NCBI GenBank assembly: GCA_039881045.1
Contig: JAYWVB010000046.1
Location: 124,001-188,000, forward strand
Direction of reading: 5' to 3'
From: Chaetomium olivaceum
Lineage: Eukaryota; Ascomycota; Sordariomycetes; Sordariales; Chaetomiaceae
Length of the DNA: 64,000 nucleotides
The position numbers were made by a program, and so were the translations under genes. Below are positions 1-11,600 of this stretch, in pieces. The notes under the pieces were generated by a model. The model was not told where the DNA came from. It searched no databases and saw nothing but the letters and a program-made list of their open reading frames with translations. Every line of letters starts with the position of its first letter. The stretch's first letter is position 1.

Positions 1-682
1 GGCGCCGCCACAATTGCGGGCGATGGAAGCCGGTGAAGGGGGGGCGGCCGCAATCAAATAACTGGGCTGCACCGTTGCCTATCAACTATATGGGAATAAG
101 GAAACAGATGCACACCCTAGGTACATAGGAAGCCAGAAAAAGGCAAACCTGCAGAGCATGTGTGGATATACGAGGCCAAGGAATGAAACCGGCGAGAGTA
201 TGAGCTGGCAGACCGCATTTCCATTTCCTTCGCCCTGCGCATTCCGGACTGTGCTGTCTGCAGGCCATGAACAAGGCGGCCACAAGACATACAGCTGCAA
301 CGTCGTATTGTTGATGCGGTCTTCTCTGTATTCGGGGATTGCTGCGTTGTCGAATCGCGGTAACCGCGGTAGTAGAAAAAAGAGACCCGATATTGCCGAT
401 TCTCTCTGCAGGAGGTTGTTGTTGTAGTGTAGGACGCCCGGAGCAGCGTTGTGGTGGAAACTAGCATCTAAGGCTCGGGAATAGCTAACCGAGAGGCTTT
501 GGATTCAGGGGTAAGTAAACAAACCGCATTCGGGCATGCTTGACTTGAATGACGGACGGCGTCAAAAAAAAAAACCACTCCAAGCGAAAGGGCGCAATTC
601 AACCACGATAATATCCATGCAATTGCTGTAAAGATCCATTGCCGCTCAAACCACACTGCCATCAACCCCCCCATCCACGCCC
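1..682. other. intergenic, no gene recognised
   Basis: No open frame here resembles a known protein and none has convincing splice signals. The right end is the 3' flank of the ZW10-like gene. An A10 run lies near 565. Confidence 0.6.
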
Positions 683-3564
683 TCATACCCCCAACGGCTG
701 CACATTCCCTCTAATCTCCCGAATCACCTCCCTCGTCCTCACATTATCCTCAAAGCTCACCTTCACCAAATCCACCACCTCCTCCGCCGTGAAATACAGA
801 CTCAGCTCCCCCTCCACCCACAAAAACCTTACATCCTTCAGGTTACTCTGCAGCACCTCACTCAGATACTTCAGCCGCAGCCAGTTCCCCGCGAACTGCG
901 CCGTAACCGGCACTTCGCCCTCCACTTTCGGCGGCGCCCCCGTCGCTCCCGCCTGGCCCGCCAGCCTACTCGGCAGGAACAAGTCATCCAGCTCCTCGAC
1001 CGACGCGATCAGCCCGGCGATGTTGTAGGCCTCGTCCTGGCCGATGGACGGCAGGTCCATAACGTCGGCGATCATCTTGGCCGCGACGGCGTCCACCAGG
1101 CTGCCGACGGCCTGCTGCCAGACCGAGCGCGCGAGGATGTCCTCCCAGGCGGTGGCAAGGGAGCGCACGCGGGCTGTGGCGGAGGAGATGGCGGATGCGG
1201 TGTCGGGCTGGTGGAGGAGGTTTTGTTCGCCTGTGGGAGGAGGGGGGGGTTGAGGTTAGTATGGGGGGTGCTGGGGGTAGATAGGGGGAGGGGAGCGTAC
1301 CGCCTAGTAGATCACGTAGGACCGTTTTTTGAATGGATAATTCGTTTGTGTAGGCGCGGTTGGCGAAGGATTGGAGGGATTTGATGTCGTTGTCGAGCCG
1401 CAGCATGTTTTGGGCTCGCGTGTTGATGTCGTCGCGTGTCTTCCAGGTCGTGGCAAATTCAGAGAGCCGCTCAGCCAGGTAGGCTGCGTCGTTGTAGAGA
1501 TACCTAACGTCGTTAGGGCGAGTTCACTTTTCATTAGGGTCCGACTTACATGTTGCCACCAATCCCCGGTGAGTAGTAGTGAGGTGAGACAGCCCGAAAT
1601 ATGGCTAGGACGAGCGTGGGGAGACTGAACAACCCTGCTGCTTGAGCCGCGACTGGGCTGCTCGCATGGCTGTCGTGCGTCAAGGCGGCACCGTCCTCGA
1701 CTATCGAAAATATCAAGTCTAAGACTGGCTGCGGAAGAGAGGATATGCTGTAGGTCTCTTTCAAGACCAACTCTCTGGTCTGTAGTTCTGATCGCGCGGC
1801 TGTAGGGCTTTCTGGAGCCTTAGCCTCATCGGTGCCGCCGTCGTCACCCCATCCCCAGGCTTCTGACGGGTCTTCTTCCTCGTCCGGTTTGCTCGCGCTG
1901 GGGCCCTCCGTGGCTTCCACGCTCGGTCCCTCTGCCGCAGCCTCCTCTTCTCCCCAACCCCACGCGTCAACACCGTCATCATCGCCACCCGGGAGCCCGT
2001 CGGGTTTGCTATTTGCTGCCTCTTCTGGGGCCGCCTGCTCGCCATCATCCCAGGCGTCCCAGCCGTGATCGTCGGTAGAAGCGGTGGCACCATTGGCGAC
2101 GAGTTGTTGACCCTCTGACTTCGAAACCATCTGCTTCTCTACCTTTTCCACCCGCTTCGGGTGCCGAGGCCCCGAGAAAGCTTGACGCGCACGGTGTCCA
2201 GCGCAGCTTCTCTGCATTTCGCGAGCCAGACTTTGGGGGCATTGTCCGCCCACTCTTGTAAACCACCCAGATTTGAGAAGCCGAGTGCTTTTAACCTCGC
2301 ACAGAAAGCTTTGGCAGCTCCAATAACCTCCTGGAACCTATCCATATCCTGAAGCGATGATGGTACGGCTGAGTCGAGCCAGACACTCGTAATCCTGTGT
2401 ATTGTTTCCGGTAGTAGGGTGGATGAGATGGTATCGATAAGGTCAGGGGGGAGCCGCTGAACTAGGAAAGAAAAGGCCTGCTCAAGGTCTGCAAAGAGGG
2501 ACTGAAAGGTTTTGTCTGACGAGCCTCGTAGTTCGAGTGCGCCCTGTATCAACGTGAGCGGACGCCGGTTGAAGAGAAAGGGTCCACTCACATTTTGAAT
2601 GTGGATGCTGGGCAACGTCTCCTTGCTAATATCCATTCTCGGAAGCAAGATCGCCTTGTTGATGTCCTGCCACAGCTGGCTCATTCGTTCATCTACCTCC
2701 CTGTATGCCCTCAAGCCTATTACTGCGTCTTCAAGACTCATTGGCTCGTCTACACGGGTCAGGACTGTCTACGAACAAATCGGCATCGGCAAGACTCACC
2801 TTCTCGACTGCTACTTATTGAGACTCTGTGACTCTCCACATCGACGTTGATAAGCCCGTTCCACACATGATCAAACACGTCATGCACATCTGACTTCAGT
2901 TCAAACGCCCTGATGTCGAGAAGCTTGATGGCACGACAGGTCCTGTTCACCCCTACGGCATCTAGTTGCTTCCAGGACTCTAGGGGACAATTAGCAGCGC
3001 CCAGCAAAGCCTATGGGCGCATTGCTCACTTTCGAGTAGGTGTAGAGCATCCAGAATGCGCCGTTCATCGCGCGCTTGCTCAACTTCGTCGAGGGTTCGA
3101 TTTACGGTTTTGATGCCCTTGAGTGTCTCGTGGACTTGTGCATTGTAGTTCAGCTCGCGAATTAGGAAGTCGGCTTTCGCTTCGATCTCGTCTACTGTGC
3201 GCCCTGATACGGCAGGGGTCTCGGAGGCCTTGACTATCTCAGCGGCAAGAGCCTTGGATCGGAGGATGTCGTCCTGAACGGATTGCGCATTCGTCTGCCA
3301 GGTCCTCACGTCGTCGGCGGTCTCCTCGTTGATAGCATGTATTTCGGCCTGCACAGGAAGGTCCTTAGCATGCGCCCGGCTCCCAACGCGTATGGACTCG
3401 TACCTGGAGCTTCGCCTTGGCGTCTGCGAGTGCCTTGATAGCTGTGGGTAGGGATTCGGCGTCGAGGGTAGTGACGAAACACCGTCTTCGGGGAACGCGG
3501 CGTGAACGGAAAAATCGACGAGGGCTCGCGCCATATGCGCGGCTGGCGGATCGGCGGTTGCCAT
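683..3564 (-). CDS. ZW10/Dsl1-like subunit of the Dsl1 (NRZ) tethering complex
   Basis: This is a fungal centromere/kinetochore ZW10 homologue, the counterpart of yeast Dsl1. With Tip20 and Sec39 the family tethers COPI vesicles at the ER. The start is the ATG ending at 3564 (MATADPPAAH). GT-AG introns are placed at 2980-3029, 2750-2799, 1504-1549 and 1231-1300, all phase-consistent. The N-terminal half is helical. A central acidic, disordered stretch carries three Trp motifs (GWDAWDDG, DAWGWGEE, EAWGWGDD; about 2061-1846), matching the acidic 'lasso' by which yeast Dsl1 binds COPI coat subunits. The C-terminal helical domain ends at 683. About 850 residues are expected. The reading frame must change near 2157-2162, inside conserved sequence, where one C appears to be missing from a CCC run (GGG on the plus strand). 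No phase-compatible intron solves it. Family call is firm; the COPI role of the Trp motifs is inferred. Confidence 0.85.
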
Positions 3565-4119
3565 GGCGAGTTCGGTAGGTATGTTGTTCGGAACGTGGTT
3601 GGCTCCAGCAAAGCTTAGGATAATTTAATGTCGAGTTGAGGCCACTTTAAGCTGGGCCCCTCCCGCACCTTTGCGCCTTGGTACCGTTGTAGCGTTGGCG
3701 TTCTCGACAAGTTTGCTGTGTTCGGCAATTGGTTATAACTTGGGTAGTAGATGCCCAAATATCCCTGCCGTGCAGTCGACCGGTTCATGAGAACTTCGTG
3801 TTAACCTTGGCGAGTTTTCGAGTTCGTCGAGTTGTCAAAGGTTCCAACTCCAAAGCTGTCTCCAATTGGAAGTCAACGTCAAAGCTTCGAACCTTGGCCG
3901 GCATCGAACCCAACCCCTGCTCCTCCTGCTCTGGGCCGTTGGAGAAGCCCCACCAAGCTCGGACCGCCAGCGCACGAGATCCAGTTGCTACCAGCTGGCT
4001 GCATGGCCCCACTTTCTTCGAACTTTTGCCCTGCACCCACAAAACTAAACCTCGAATTCTATTCCTCTCCTCTTCTGCTCAGCGTCACGACGACAATCAC
4101 CACGGCATCACCAGTCACA
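3565..4119. promoter_or_regulatory. divergent intergenic region between ZW10-like and eL36 genes
   Basis: About 555 bases separate the start codons of two divergently transcribed genes, so both core promoters should lie here. The part next to the eL36 start is pyrimidine-rich (ttcctctcctcttctgctc near 4060-4080), as is common in fungal ribosomal protein promoters. No other element is recognised. Confidence 0.5.
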
Positions 4120-4810
4120 ATGGCCGCTTCCAAGAAGGAGACTCCCCACCGGGCTGGCAACCGTAAGTCTTGGACTCTTTTCTCATCGCAATTCGGAGCT
4201 GCGCGGTCTTGCGCGCGGCTGCGTTTGTCGCTCGGGGTTTCGCAAATTCTCAAACCGCAAAATGCTAACTCGCGACTTCACAGGGTCTCAACAAGGGCCA
4301 CGTAAGATAAGCCTTCTTGTCTCACCTCGTGGAGGATCTCTGCACTTGCTTCATCCTCTCGGGGATATATCGAAGCATATGCGCGGATGATGGACCTTGG
4401 CTGATTCATATTCGCTCTTCCCCAAATACAGAAGACCACCGCCCGCGTTAGCAAGCCGCGTGTGAGCCGCACCAAGGGCCACCTCAGCAAGCGGACTTCT
4501 TTCGTCCGCGAGCTTGTCAAGGAGGTTGCTGGGTACGTTTTCCCTTCCAGATATTTTATAGGTAGATTGACCGGGACTAACGACGACTGGAACAGCCTTG
4601 CTCCCTATGAGCGCCGCATCATCGAACTTCTCCGCAATAGCAAGGACAAGCGTGCCCGTAAGCTCGCGAAGAAGAAGGTAAGCGTGCTTGACGGGTTGCT
4701 CTACCGGATCGCCGCTAACCACTCACCAGCTGGGTACCTTCGGCCGTGCCAAGGCGAAGGTTGAGGACATGAACCGTGTCATCGCCGAGTCTCGCCGTGC
4801 CGGCCACTAA
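4120..4810 (+). CDS. RPL36: 60S ribosomal protein eL36
   Basis: This is a cytosolic large-subunit ribosomal protein of about 104 residues. Exons run 4120-4162, 4284-4301 (GLNKGH), about 4434-4532 (KTTARVSKPRVSRTKGHLSK...), about 4597-4677 (LAPYERRIIELLRNSKDKRA) and about 4731-4810, ending in ESRRAGH. A short second exon and several introns near the 5' end are typical for fungal ribosomal protein genes. Exons 2-5 join in frame and match the family throughout. Exon 1 as written (43 bases) leaves the wrong phase. Dropping one C from the CCCC run at 4144-4147 restores a family-like TPTGLATGLNKGHK junction. The ATG at 4120 begins MAASKK, a plausible start. No alternative in-frame ATG exists upstream before a stop. 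Confidence 0.93.
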
Positions 4811-6288
4811 GCGTTGTTCGCTTTTTGGAATGGCATCAACAAGAGGACGCCGAGGGATTTGACGACAGAATCTGGGGAGGGACAGCGGTGTAGAGAGCTC
4901 TGCTCTCCCGACTAGCGCCCTTAGCTTTGCTCTCAGAAGAGCTCGCTATAGACCAGACCAAAATCGACCTCGTGGTTGTCTTGATACTCTATTTACCAGG
5001 TCAAATGTGCGGTGTATATTACGAATCTTACTAAGTACCGTGCATGTTTCTGTTTGTAGATGTGAACCTGCTCAAGCAACTTTGGCATATATTCCTACGT
5101 ACTACGTACAGTAGCTATTACCTGTCATCAACGGCCATCGTAATAGCAAATGACACAGGGGCGCATTATACAGACGACCCTCATCCGGTACGTCGTTCTG
5201 CTGTCTCGGATCTGGGGCCAATCGGGAGCCGATTTTCTACACAAAGATGAAGATGCCATCGAGGTCTGTGACCACCGACGCCGTGGTTGTTGTGGACCCT
5301 TACTGTGGGCTGACACTGCGGGGCACACACACCCAGCACATACGCCCAGCACACACCCCTCGCGGCCACTGCCCCGCCATTCAGGGATTCACGATTGCGC
5401 CGTACAACAACCAACAGGGCCACAACTGGCTGTGGAAAGGTGCCCGTTCTGTTTGTCCGAGAGTTCAACTGCCGTGCTCGGTAAGAAGTTTTACATCGTT
5501 TTCTGGAAATGATGGGAACTGTGGCAAAAATTTGAAACCATTACTGTGCCTCCACGTTCATTTTGATCTCCGAAAAAGGAAACAAGAAAACTGCTAAAAT
5601 CACACAACTCCCCGCACCCAACAACTTATCAACCGAGAGCCCGACAGTCTCAAGCCTTGGTCCCCGACCATTTCCCATATTCCCTTTCACAGACCTAGCT
5701 GCAAGGACGCAGCTACACCGCTATTGGTCTCCAACTCTACCGCCAGGCAGCAAGGCGACCCTTTGCTGGCAGCCTGCATTTGCCAAACCGGTACGTCTGT
5801 CAGCGTCTATCCATCCATATCAATCCACATCATGTCGCCATAGCGTATCACATTTGGTGAGACAAGGCTATCGATGGTGGCCCGGCATAATCATTGTCGT
5901 CCACGCTTCATGGCATGAGGCATCTCGCAACCCGGAAGCCTTATCTCCCTCGTTCTCCTGCTTATGGTTTTGCATCTCCCACTTCGCTTTCTCAAATGAC
6001 CATACCGCCTGTCGTCTCTCATATCACGGCAAGATGCCTTCCGGGAGTTTCATATTACGGGTACTGCTCTTGTGGTTCGCGTTTGTGATACCCAGAGTCG
6101 TCTCAACACGGAATACCCCGGAGCACTCGTTGGATTTTGGGTATGCTCTACAGCGAACGTTTGCTGTTGTCACTTGAATTTTGGAGATGATATGCCGACC
6201 ACGAACGAATGAACAGATTCCTAGCAGAGTCAAAATACAATCCTAACGCTCAACTGCTAACATTTTCCCCAGTTACCTTCGAGGTCTC
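4811..6288. other. eL36 3' flank and long upstream region of the M16 protease gene
   Basis: Nearly 1.5 kb without a supported gene. It contains eL36 3' untranslated sequence and the promoter/leader of the M16 peptidase gene. A pyrimidine tract ending in cccag near 6270 could be a splice acceptor of a leader intron. Open frames (for example at 5563-6177) have no coding character. Confidence 0.5.
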
Positions 6289-9200
6289 ATGCAAATAGTG
6301 ACAGGCCGGAACATGACTGCTCCACAGAGACCCCGGTTCCGCAAGGTCCAGAGCTTCCGCACCGACTATGCCCCGACGGCCATCACCCAGTATGAGTCGG
6401 AGAGAAGCGGCATGCAGGTCATTGTGGCCGACCGGAAGGGACCAAAGATCAACGGTTACTTCACCCTAGCCACAGAGATCTTCGACGACTCTGGAGCCCC
6501 CCACACACTGGAGCATCTTGTTTTCATGGGCTCTAAGAGCTACAAATACAAGGGATTGCTGGACAAGCTGGCTGGCCGAGCCTATTCCAACACCAATGCC
6601 TGGACTGCCGTTGACCACACCGCCTACACACTCGAGACGGCGGGATGGGAGGGCTTCGCTCAAATTCTTCCCGTCTACCTCGAACACGTTGTCGTCCCCA
6701 ACATCACCGACGATGCCTGCGTGACCGAGGTCCACCACATTGACGGCGAGGGCAATGATGCTGGTGTCGTCTACTCGGAGATGCAGGCTCTTCAATATAG
6801 CAGCAACGAGCTGATGGATTTGCGGGCTCGCCGACTCCTATACCCGGAAAACATCGGGTTTAGATACGAGACCGGTGGCATGATGGAGGCGCTCAGAGTC
6901 CTGACCCCACAACGTATTCGAGAGTTTCACAAGGCCATGTATCAGCCTCAGAACCTCGCCATCGTCATCATTGGCGAAGCTGATCACGATGACCTCTTGA
7001 GGATACTGGACGATTTCGAGGAAAGCATTAAGGATGACATCCCGCCTCCTGACCCCCAGTTCAAGCGTCCTTTTGTGGATTCTGCCCAGCCGCCGCCACT
7101 AGAGAAGACCATCGTCGAGACAGTCGAGTTTCCCGAAGAAGACGAGTCGACAGGTGAGATTGTGGTGGCTTTCTTTGGTCCCAGCTGCATCGACCAGATC
7201 CAGGGGACAGCTGTGAACATCATCATGACATATCTATGCGGATCGTCCGTGTCGGTCATCGAGAATGTCATGGTCGAAAAGGAGCACCTCGCGAGCTCAG
7301 TATCATACTGGTGGGACAGCAGGCCAAACTCGGTTATCTGGTTCCAACCGACTGGTGTTGCTACCGAGAAACTCGCCTTTGTTGAGCAGCGTCTCATCGG
7401 CCTTCTCAAGGAAGTCGCATCGAAGCCGCTCGACATGGGTTACATCAAAGAGTGCCTGCAGCGCGAGAAACGTCAAGTGAAGCTCCAAGCTGAAGGCTCG
7501 GAGGGATTCTACGCCACTAATATTATAACCGACTACCTTTTTGGGAAGCGTAACGGTGCCACCTTGAAGGAATTATCTTCATTGAGCGAGTACGATATCC
7601 TCGATGGGTGGACCGAGGATCAATGGAGAGAATTTCTGAAGAAATGGATTTCAGATGCCCACCACATCTCAATCTTGGGCAAGCCGTCCATGGAGCTCGC
7701 CAACACCCTAAAGGCAAACGAGGAGGCGCGACTGGCCAAGAGAAGGGAGGAGCTCGGTAAAGAGGGTCTGGAGAAACTGAGCGAGAAGCTCGAGACCGCG
7801 AAGAAGAACAACGACAAGCCGATTCCGCCCGAGGTGCTGGATAAGTGGCCAGTTCCTGGCACCACATCTATCCACTTCATCGAGTCTGATACCGCGAGGT
7901 CGGGAAATGCTCGGAATCTGGGCGTGTTGGATAACGCTGCGCAGAAAGCCATCGACGCAGCACCCCAAGGATTGCCGCTTTTCGTGCAATTTGAGGATGT
8001 TCCCACCGGTTTTGTACACCTCACAGTCCACCTAGGCATGTCGCAGACTCCTATGAAGTACAAGCCGCTCCTACCTCTGTTTGCCGATATCTTCTTCAAC
8101 TCCCCGGTGACAAGGGACGGCCAGCGTATTGAGTTCGAGGAAGTGGTCAAGCAACTGGAGAAGGATACGATCAGCTACCACATCAGCTCATCTTCCCGGC
8201 TGGGCGACTACGAGGGTTTGGCCATCCAGTTCCGGCTCGACCGCGAGAAGTACACTACCATCATTAGCTGGCTGCGGACTTTGATGTTCGACATCATCTT
8301 TGACCCCGTCAGGATCAAGGCGGCCATTGTCAAGGCGCTTGCGGATATCCCGGAACAGAAGCGGGATGGACGCATCATGGCTCACGAGGTCGAGATAGCT
8401 ATCCATTTTAAGCCCGAGTCCTACCTCGCGGCGAAGCGGACGCTGGTCAAGGCTGTGTATTTGCGCCGCCTAAAGAAGCTCATCGAAAAGGAGCCCGAAA
8501 CCGTGGTCTCGTGGTTTGAAGAGCTGCGCAAGAGCCTCTTCACCTTCGACAACATGCGCATGCTCGTGACTGCCGACATTGCCAAACTCGACAACCCCGT
8601 CGCCGCATGGGACATCCTCACCAAGAACCCCGGCCTCGACGCAACCAAGGACGTTTTGCCCCTCACCAAGCTCTACTCGTTGCTCAGCCCCGAGGGCGAG
8701 AAACCCGGCAGCGTCGGCAGCGTCGTCATCCCCATGACGACCCTCGACAGCTCGTACAGCGTGAGCACCGCGACGGGCTTCACGTCCTACTCGGACCCGC
8801 GGCTACCGGCGTACCTGGTCGCGCTCGGCTACCTCGAGGCGGTCGAGGGCCCGCTGTGGAACGCGGTACGCGGCAACGGCCTGGCCTACGGCGTGTCCTT
8901 CTCGCGCGAGGTCGACGCCGGCTACATCCAGTTCCGGGTCTACCGCTCGCCCGACGCCAGCAAGGCCATCGAGGCCAGCCGCGCCACCGTCGCCAAGCTT
9001 GCGTCCGGCGAGGTCCCGCTCGACCGCCACCTGGTCGAGGGCGCCGTCAGCGGCGTTGTGTTTGGCGCCGCCGACGAGCAGGCCACCATGGCCGCCGCCG
9101 CCCAGCAGAACTATGTCGTTGGCGTCGTGCGGGGCTTGGAGCCTGGTTGGAACCGCAAGATCCTGGCGCGGGTGAGGGAGGTGACCGAAGACGAGATCCG

Positions 9201-9526
9201 CGCTGTCATGCGGGAGGTTATCATGCCCGTGTTTGAGCCGGGAAGAGCAACGTGGTGGTGACGTGCGCGCCGATTATGGAAGAGGTAAGTCCTTTGCGTT
9301 AAAGTTGGGAGGGGTAGTGCGGGAAAGCTGACAATTTGATATAGAACATGGTGAAAGCGCTCGGTACCGCTGGGTACAAGACCCAGGTGCAGACGCTATC
9401 GCACTATCACAATGACTATGGGCTTGAAGCCAACGAGGAGGAGGAGAAGAGGAGGAAGATGATGAAGACGAGGAGATGGAGGATGGGGAGGATGGATCAG
9501 AGTCTGATGAAGATTCGGACTTGTAG
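6289..9526 (+). CDS. M16-family zinc metalloprotease, Sdd3/YOL098C-like (cytosolic type)
   Basis: A pitrilysin/insulinase-superfamily peptidase (M16C-like). The inverted zinc motif HTLEH lies at residues 72-76, with Glu75 as catalytic base, followed by the usual second (inactive) M16 half. No mitochondrial presequence is apparent; the N terminus runs straight into the domain. The ATG at 6289 is the first in frame, but the Met at residue 9 (MTAPQR) is equally possible. The long exon is open to 9261, but conserved sequence continues in another frame. One missing G in the GGG at 9240-9242 would give KSNVVVTCAPIMEE up to a clean donor at 9285. The intron is 9285-9344. The last exon shifts once more near 9445-9455 into a strongly acidic tail ending at 9526. 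Intact length would be about 1,065 residues, close to yeast YOL098C. A shorter protein ending at 9261 is the alternative. Confidence 0.88.
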
Positions 9527-9845
9527 GGGTAGATCTTGGACTGGCTTAGGCTTGTCATAGATATCGCATAGATCTCTTTAACGATTGCGTGTTAGGTTTG
9601 TTCGGTGTGGTTAGCGTGACTATCTGTTGTTGATGTGTAACTGGGCATCTCTCCACTTGGCAGGTTCAAGATGGTATCCTGCACAAGGGAAGGGTCGGTA
9701 ATAGACCGTCTAGTCGATATCCAGACGCATATATCAACGGACTCCATCCGCAATCTCATTACGCATCTACCCGAGTGTCTCGCGCAGCCAGCCCAGCCTG
9801 CCACAGCAGTAGCACAGTAAAAGTCTAATCCTGCCTCTCTATGTC

Positions 9846-9914
9846 AACCCGGCATCCATCCATCCATCCATCCATCCACCCATCCATCCATCCACCCATC
9901 CATCCATCCACAAG
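9846..9914. repeat. (CATC)n tetranucleotide microsatellite
   Basis: CATC units repeat, with CACC interruptions, for about 65 bases. Translations of this tract on either strand are artefacts. Confidence 0.9.
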
Positions 9915-10222
9915 CAACGCGATTTCTGTTGATCCCACCAGGCCTTTGCCGTCGCTATGTCTGTCCCCCTCGCTCTCCCTCTCAACCGTCCCAGAACGCC
10001 GCTATGGTATATATGTGTATGTGTGTGTATCAGGCCATTCATTACCCCACCGCCGCCGCCGCCTCCACCGCCGTCGTTGTTCACACCGTCAGTAGTATAT
10101 GCATCCCATCCCATCCCTCCAAAATAAGAACACCACCAAACAAAAAAAAAGACGCCTCCGTTCCGTCCCAACACCCCTTTTTTCACCCTCCCAACTTAAC
10201 CAACTCAACCGACCAACCCACC

Positions 10223-10292
10223 CCCTTTTTCTTTTTCTTTTTCTTTTTCTTTTTCTTTTTCTTTTTCTTTTTCTTTTTCTTTTTCTTTTTTT
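10223..10292. repeat. (CTTTTT)n hexanucleotide microsatellite
   Basis: About eleven units of CTTTTT, ending in a longer T run. It lies just past the stop codon of the minus-strand gene, so it would be transcribed as (GAAAAA)n in its 3' untranslated region. Confidence 0.92.
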
Positions 10293-10319
10293 TTATGAAA
10301 AAAAGAAAACGGAGAGACC

Positions 10320-11600
10320 TCAAGCCTGCCCCGCCTCCTCCAACTGCAGCCGACTAACCAGCCTCTCGCGCCAATCATCGCACACCTTCTCAAACCCGCC
10401 GACGACGTCGCCACACACGAGCGCGCACTCGCGCTTCTGCAGCCGCTCACCCCAGCCCCCCTTATCCAGCCAGCGCTCCCCCTCTTCGCGCAGCTCCTCG
10501 TCGCGGCGCAGCTCGGCGACGGTCTCGCGCGCGGCGCGCAGGCGGCGCGTGGCCGTGGTGGTGGTCTGGCGCGACATGTGCAGCGTGTCGGAGAGGTAGT
10601 TGAGGGTCTGGACGAGGTCGGCGGTGAGGGTGTGTAGGGAGGAGAGCGAGGCGAGCGCCGCGGTGGTGGGGCGCGGCATGGTCTCCGTGAGGGTGAGCAG
10701 CATGGGGAGGAGGGTTTCGAGGGTTTCTTCGGTTGGGGGGGCGGCGAGGGGGGAGAGGAGCGGGAAGGTGAGGTTGTGCAGCTGGCGGGTTTGGTGGGTG
10801 AGATGCGTGGTGAGGGCGGAGTGCGCGGTTATTAATCTGGTGAGCGCGGGGGAGGGGTTGGTTAGTAAGGGGATAAGAGGAGAATGGGGGGGTGTGTGTA
10901 AGAGGTGTATGGGGCTTACCTGGTGGCGCCGCCTTCGACGTTGGCTTGGGAGCCGAGGTCGCGGAGACCATCGGTTACGCGCTTAAAAGTACCGTCTGTG
11001 GCAGAGCCGTTCCTTTCTGTCCCGCGGCGGGCAAGCGACTCGACCTCGTCCATTTGCTCTACTAGCCTGGACGGCATCCCCGGTGATTCGAGGTCAGACT
11101 CGCTTCCGTATTCGCTGCCGTCGTACTCGCTGCCCTTCCTCCGATGCCCCTTCCCGTTAGGTGTTGGGACCCCCAGACTCCCTTTAGAGCTGTGCCCCTT
11201 GCCAGAGCCTGACAGGCTTTCGACGTCCACGCCACTATCCCTCACCCCCTCCTCTTTCTTTATGTCGTCCACCGCAGTATCGAGGCTTATCCCCGGTGCC
11301 CCCCCCTTCGCTGCCCTGCTCATCCGCCGCTTCCTCGTCGTATTCCGCCTCCTCATACCCGTCGTAATCCTCCTCCTCGTCAGAGAAAGCACCGGCTAGT
11401 TCGTCGGCTAGATTGCCCAGCCCGCCACCGCCCGCCTCCTCGATTCCGCCACCACTCGACAGTCCCAGGTCCATAGATGAATCATTGAATGAAGAGGCCT
11501 TGGACTGACGGCGCGTCTTTGGAGAGTACGAGGCGAAGGAGGCGGCGGAGTGGTCGAGAGAAGGGTGGGGCGAGTGGTGCGGTGTCCGCGGGGATGACAT
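10320..11600 (-). CDS. conserved-type hypothetical protein, Ser-rich/acidic N terminus, helical C terminus
   Basis: I do not recognise the family. The start is the ATG ending at 11600 (MSSPRTPHHSPHPS). The first ~100 residues are Ser/Pro-rich and then strongly acidic (FSDEEEDYDGYEEAEYDEE). A charged linker follows, then a C-terminal helical region of about 170 residues with a likely coiled coil (ATRRLRAARETVAELRRDEE) and a WGERLQKRE segment. One intron at 10837-10919 joins ...GGATR to LITAHSALTTH in phase. The frame must change at an eight-C run on the plus strand (11299-11306): seven would fuse the acidic part to ISLDTAVDDIKKEE. Expected length is about 399 residues. SP/TP motifs and charge would suit a cell-cycle or cytoskeletal adaptor, but that is only a guess. 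Confidence 0.75.

Larger units (their letters stand above)
9527..10319. other. intergenic with two microsatellites
   Basis: Convergent 3' flanks of the M16 gene (+) and the hypothetical gene (-). It holds a (CATC)n tract and a (CTTTTT)n tract, listed separately. No gene is supported. Confidence 0.6.

Noticed and set aside
2100..2220. Hidden intron to explain the ZW10 frame change
   Set aside because: The best GT-AG pair (54 bases) gives the wrong phase and has no branch-point motif, and it would delete conserved residues.
3729..4166. 145-codon open frame upstream of and overlapping eL36 exon 1
   Set aside because: It runs through the eL36 promoter and first exon in another frame, has no family resemblance and low-complexity composition.
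10099..10599. Open frame with FLFLFLFL repeat
   Set aside because: It is the translation of the (CTTTTT)n microsatellite joined to the antisense of a real gene.
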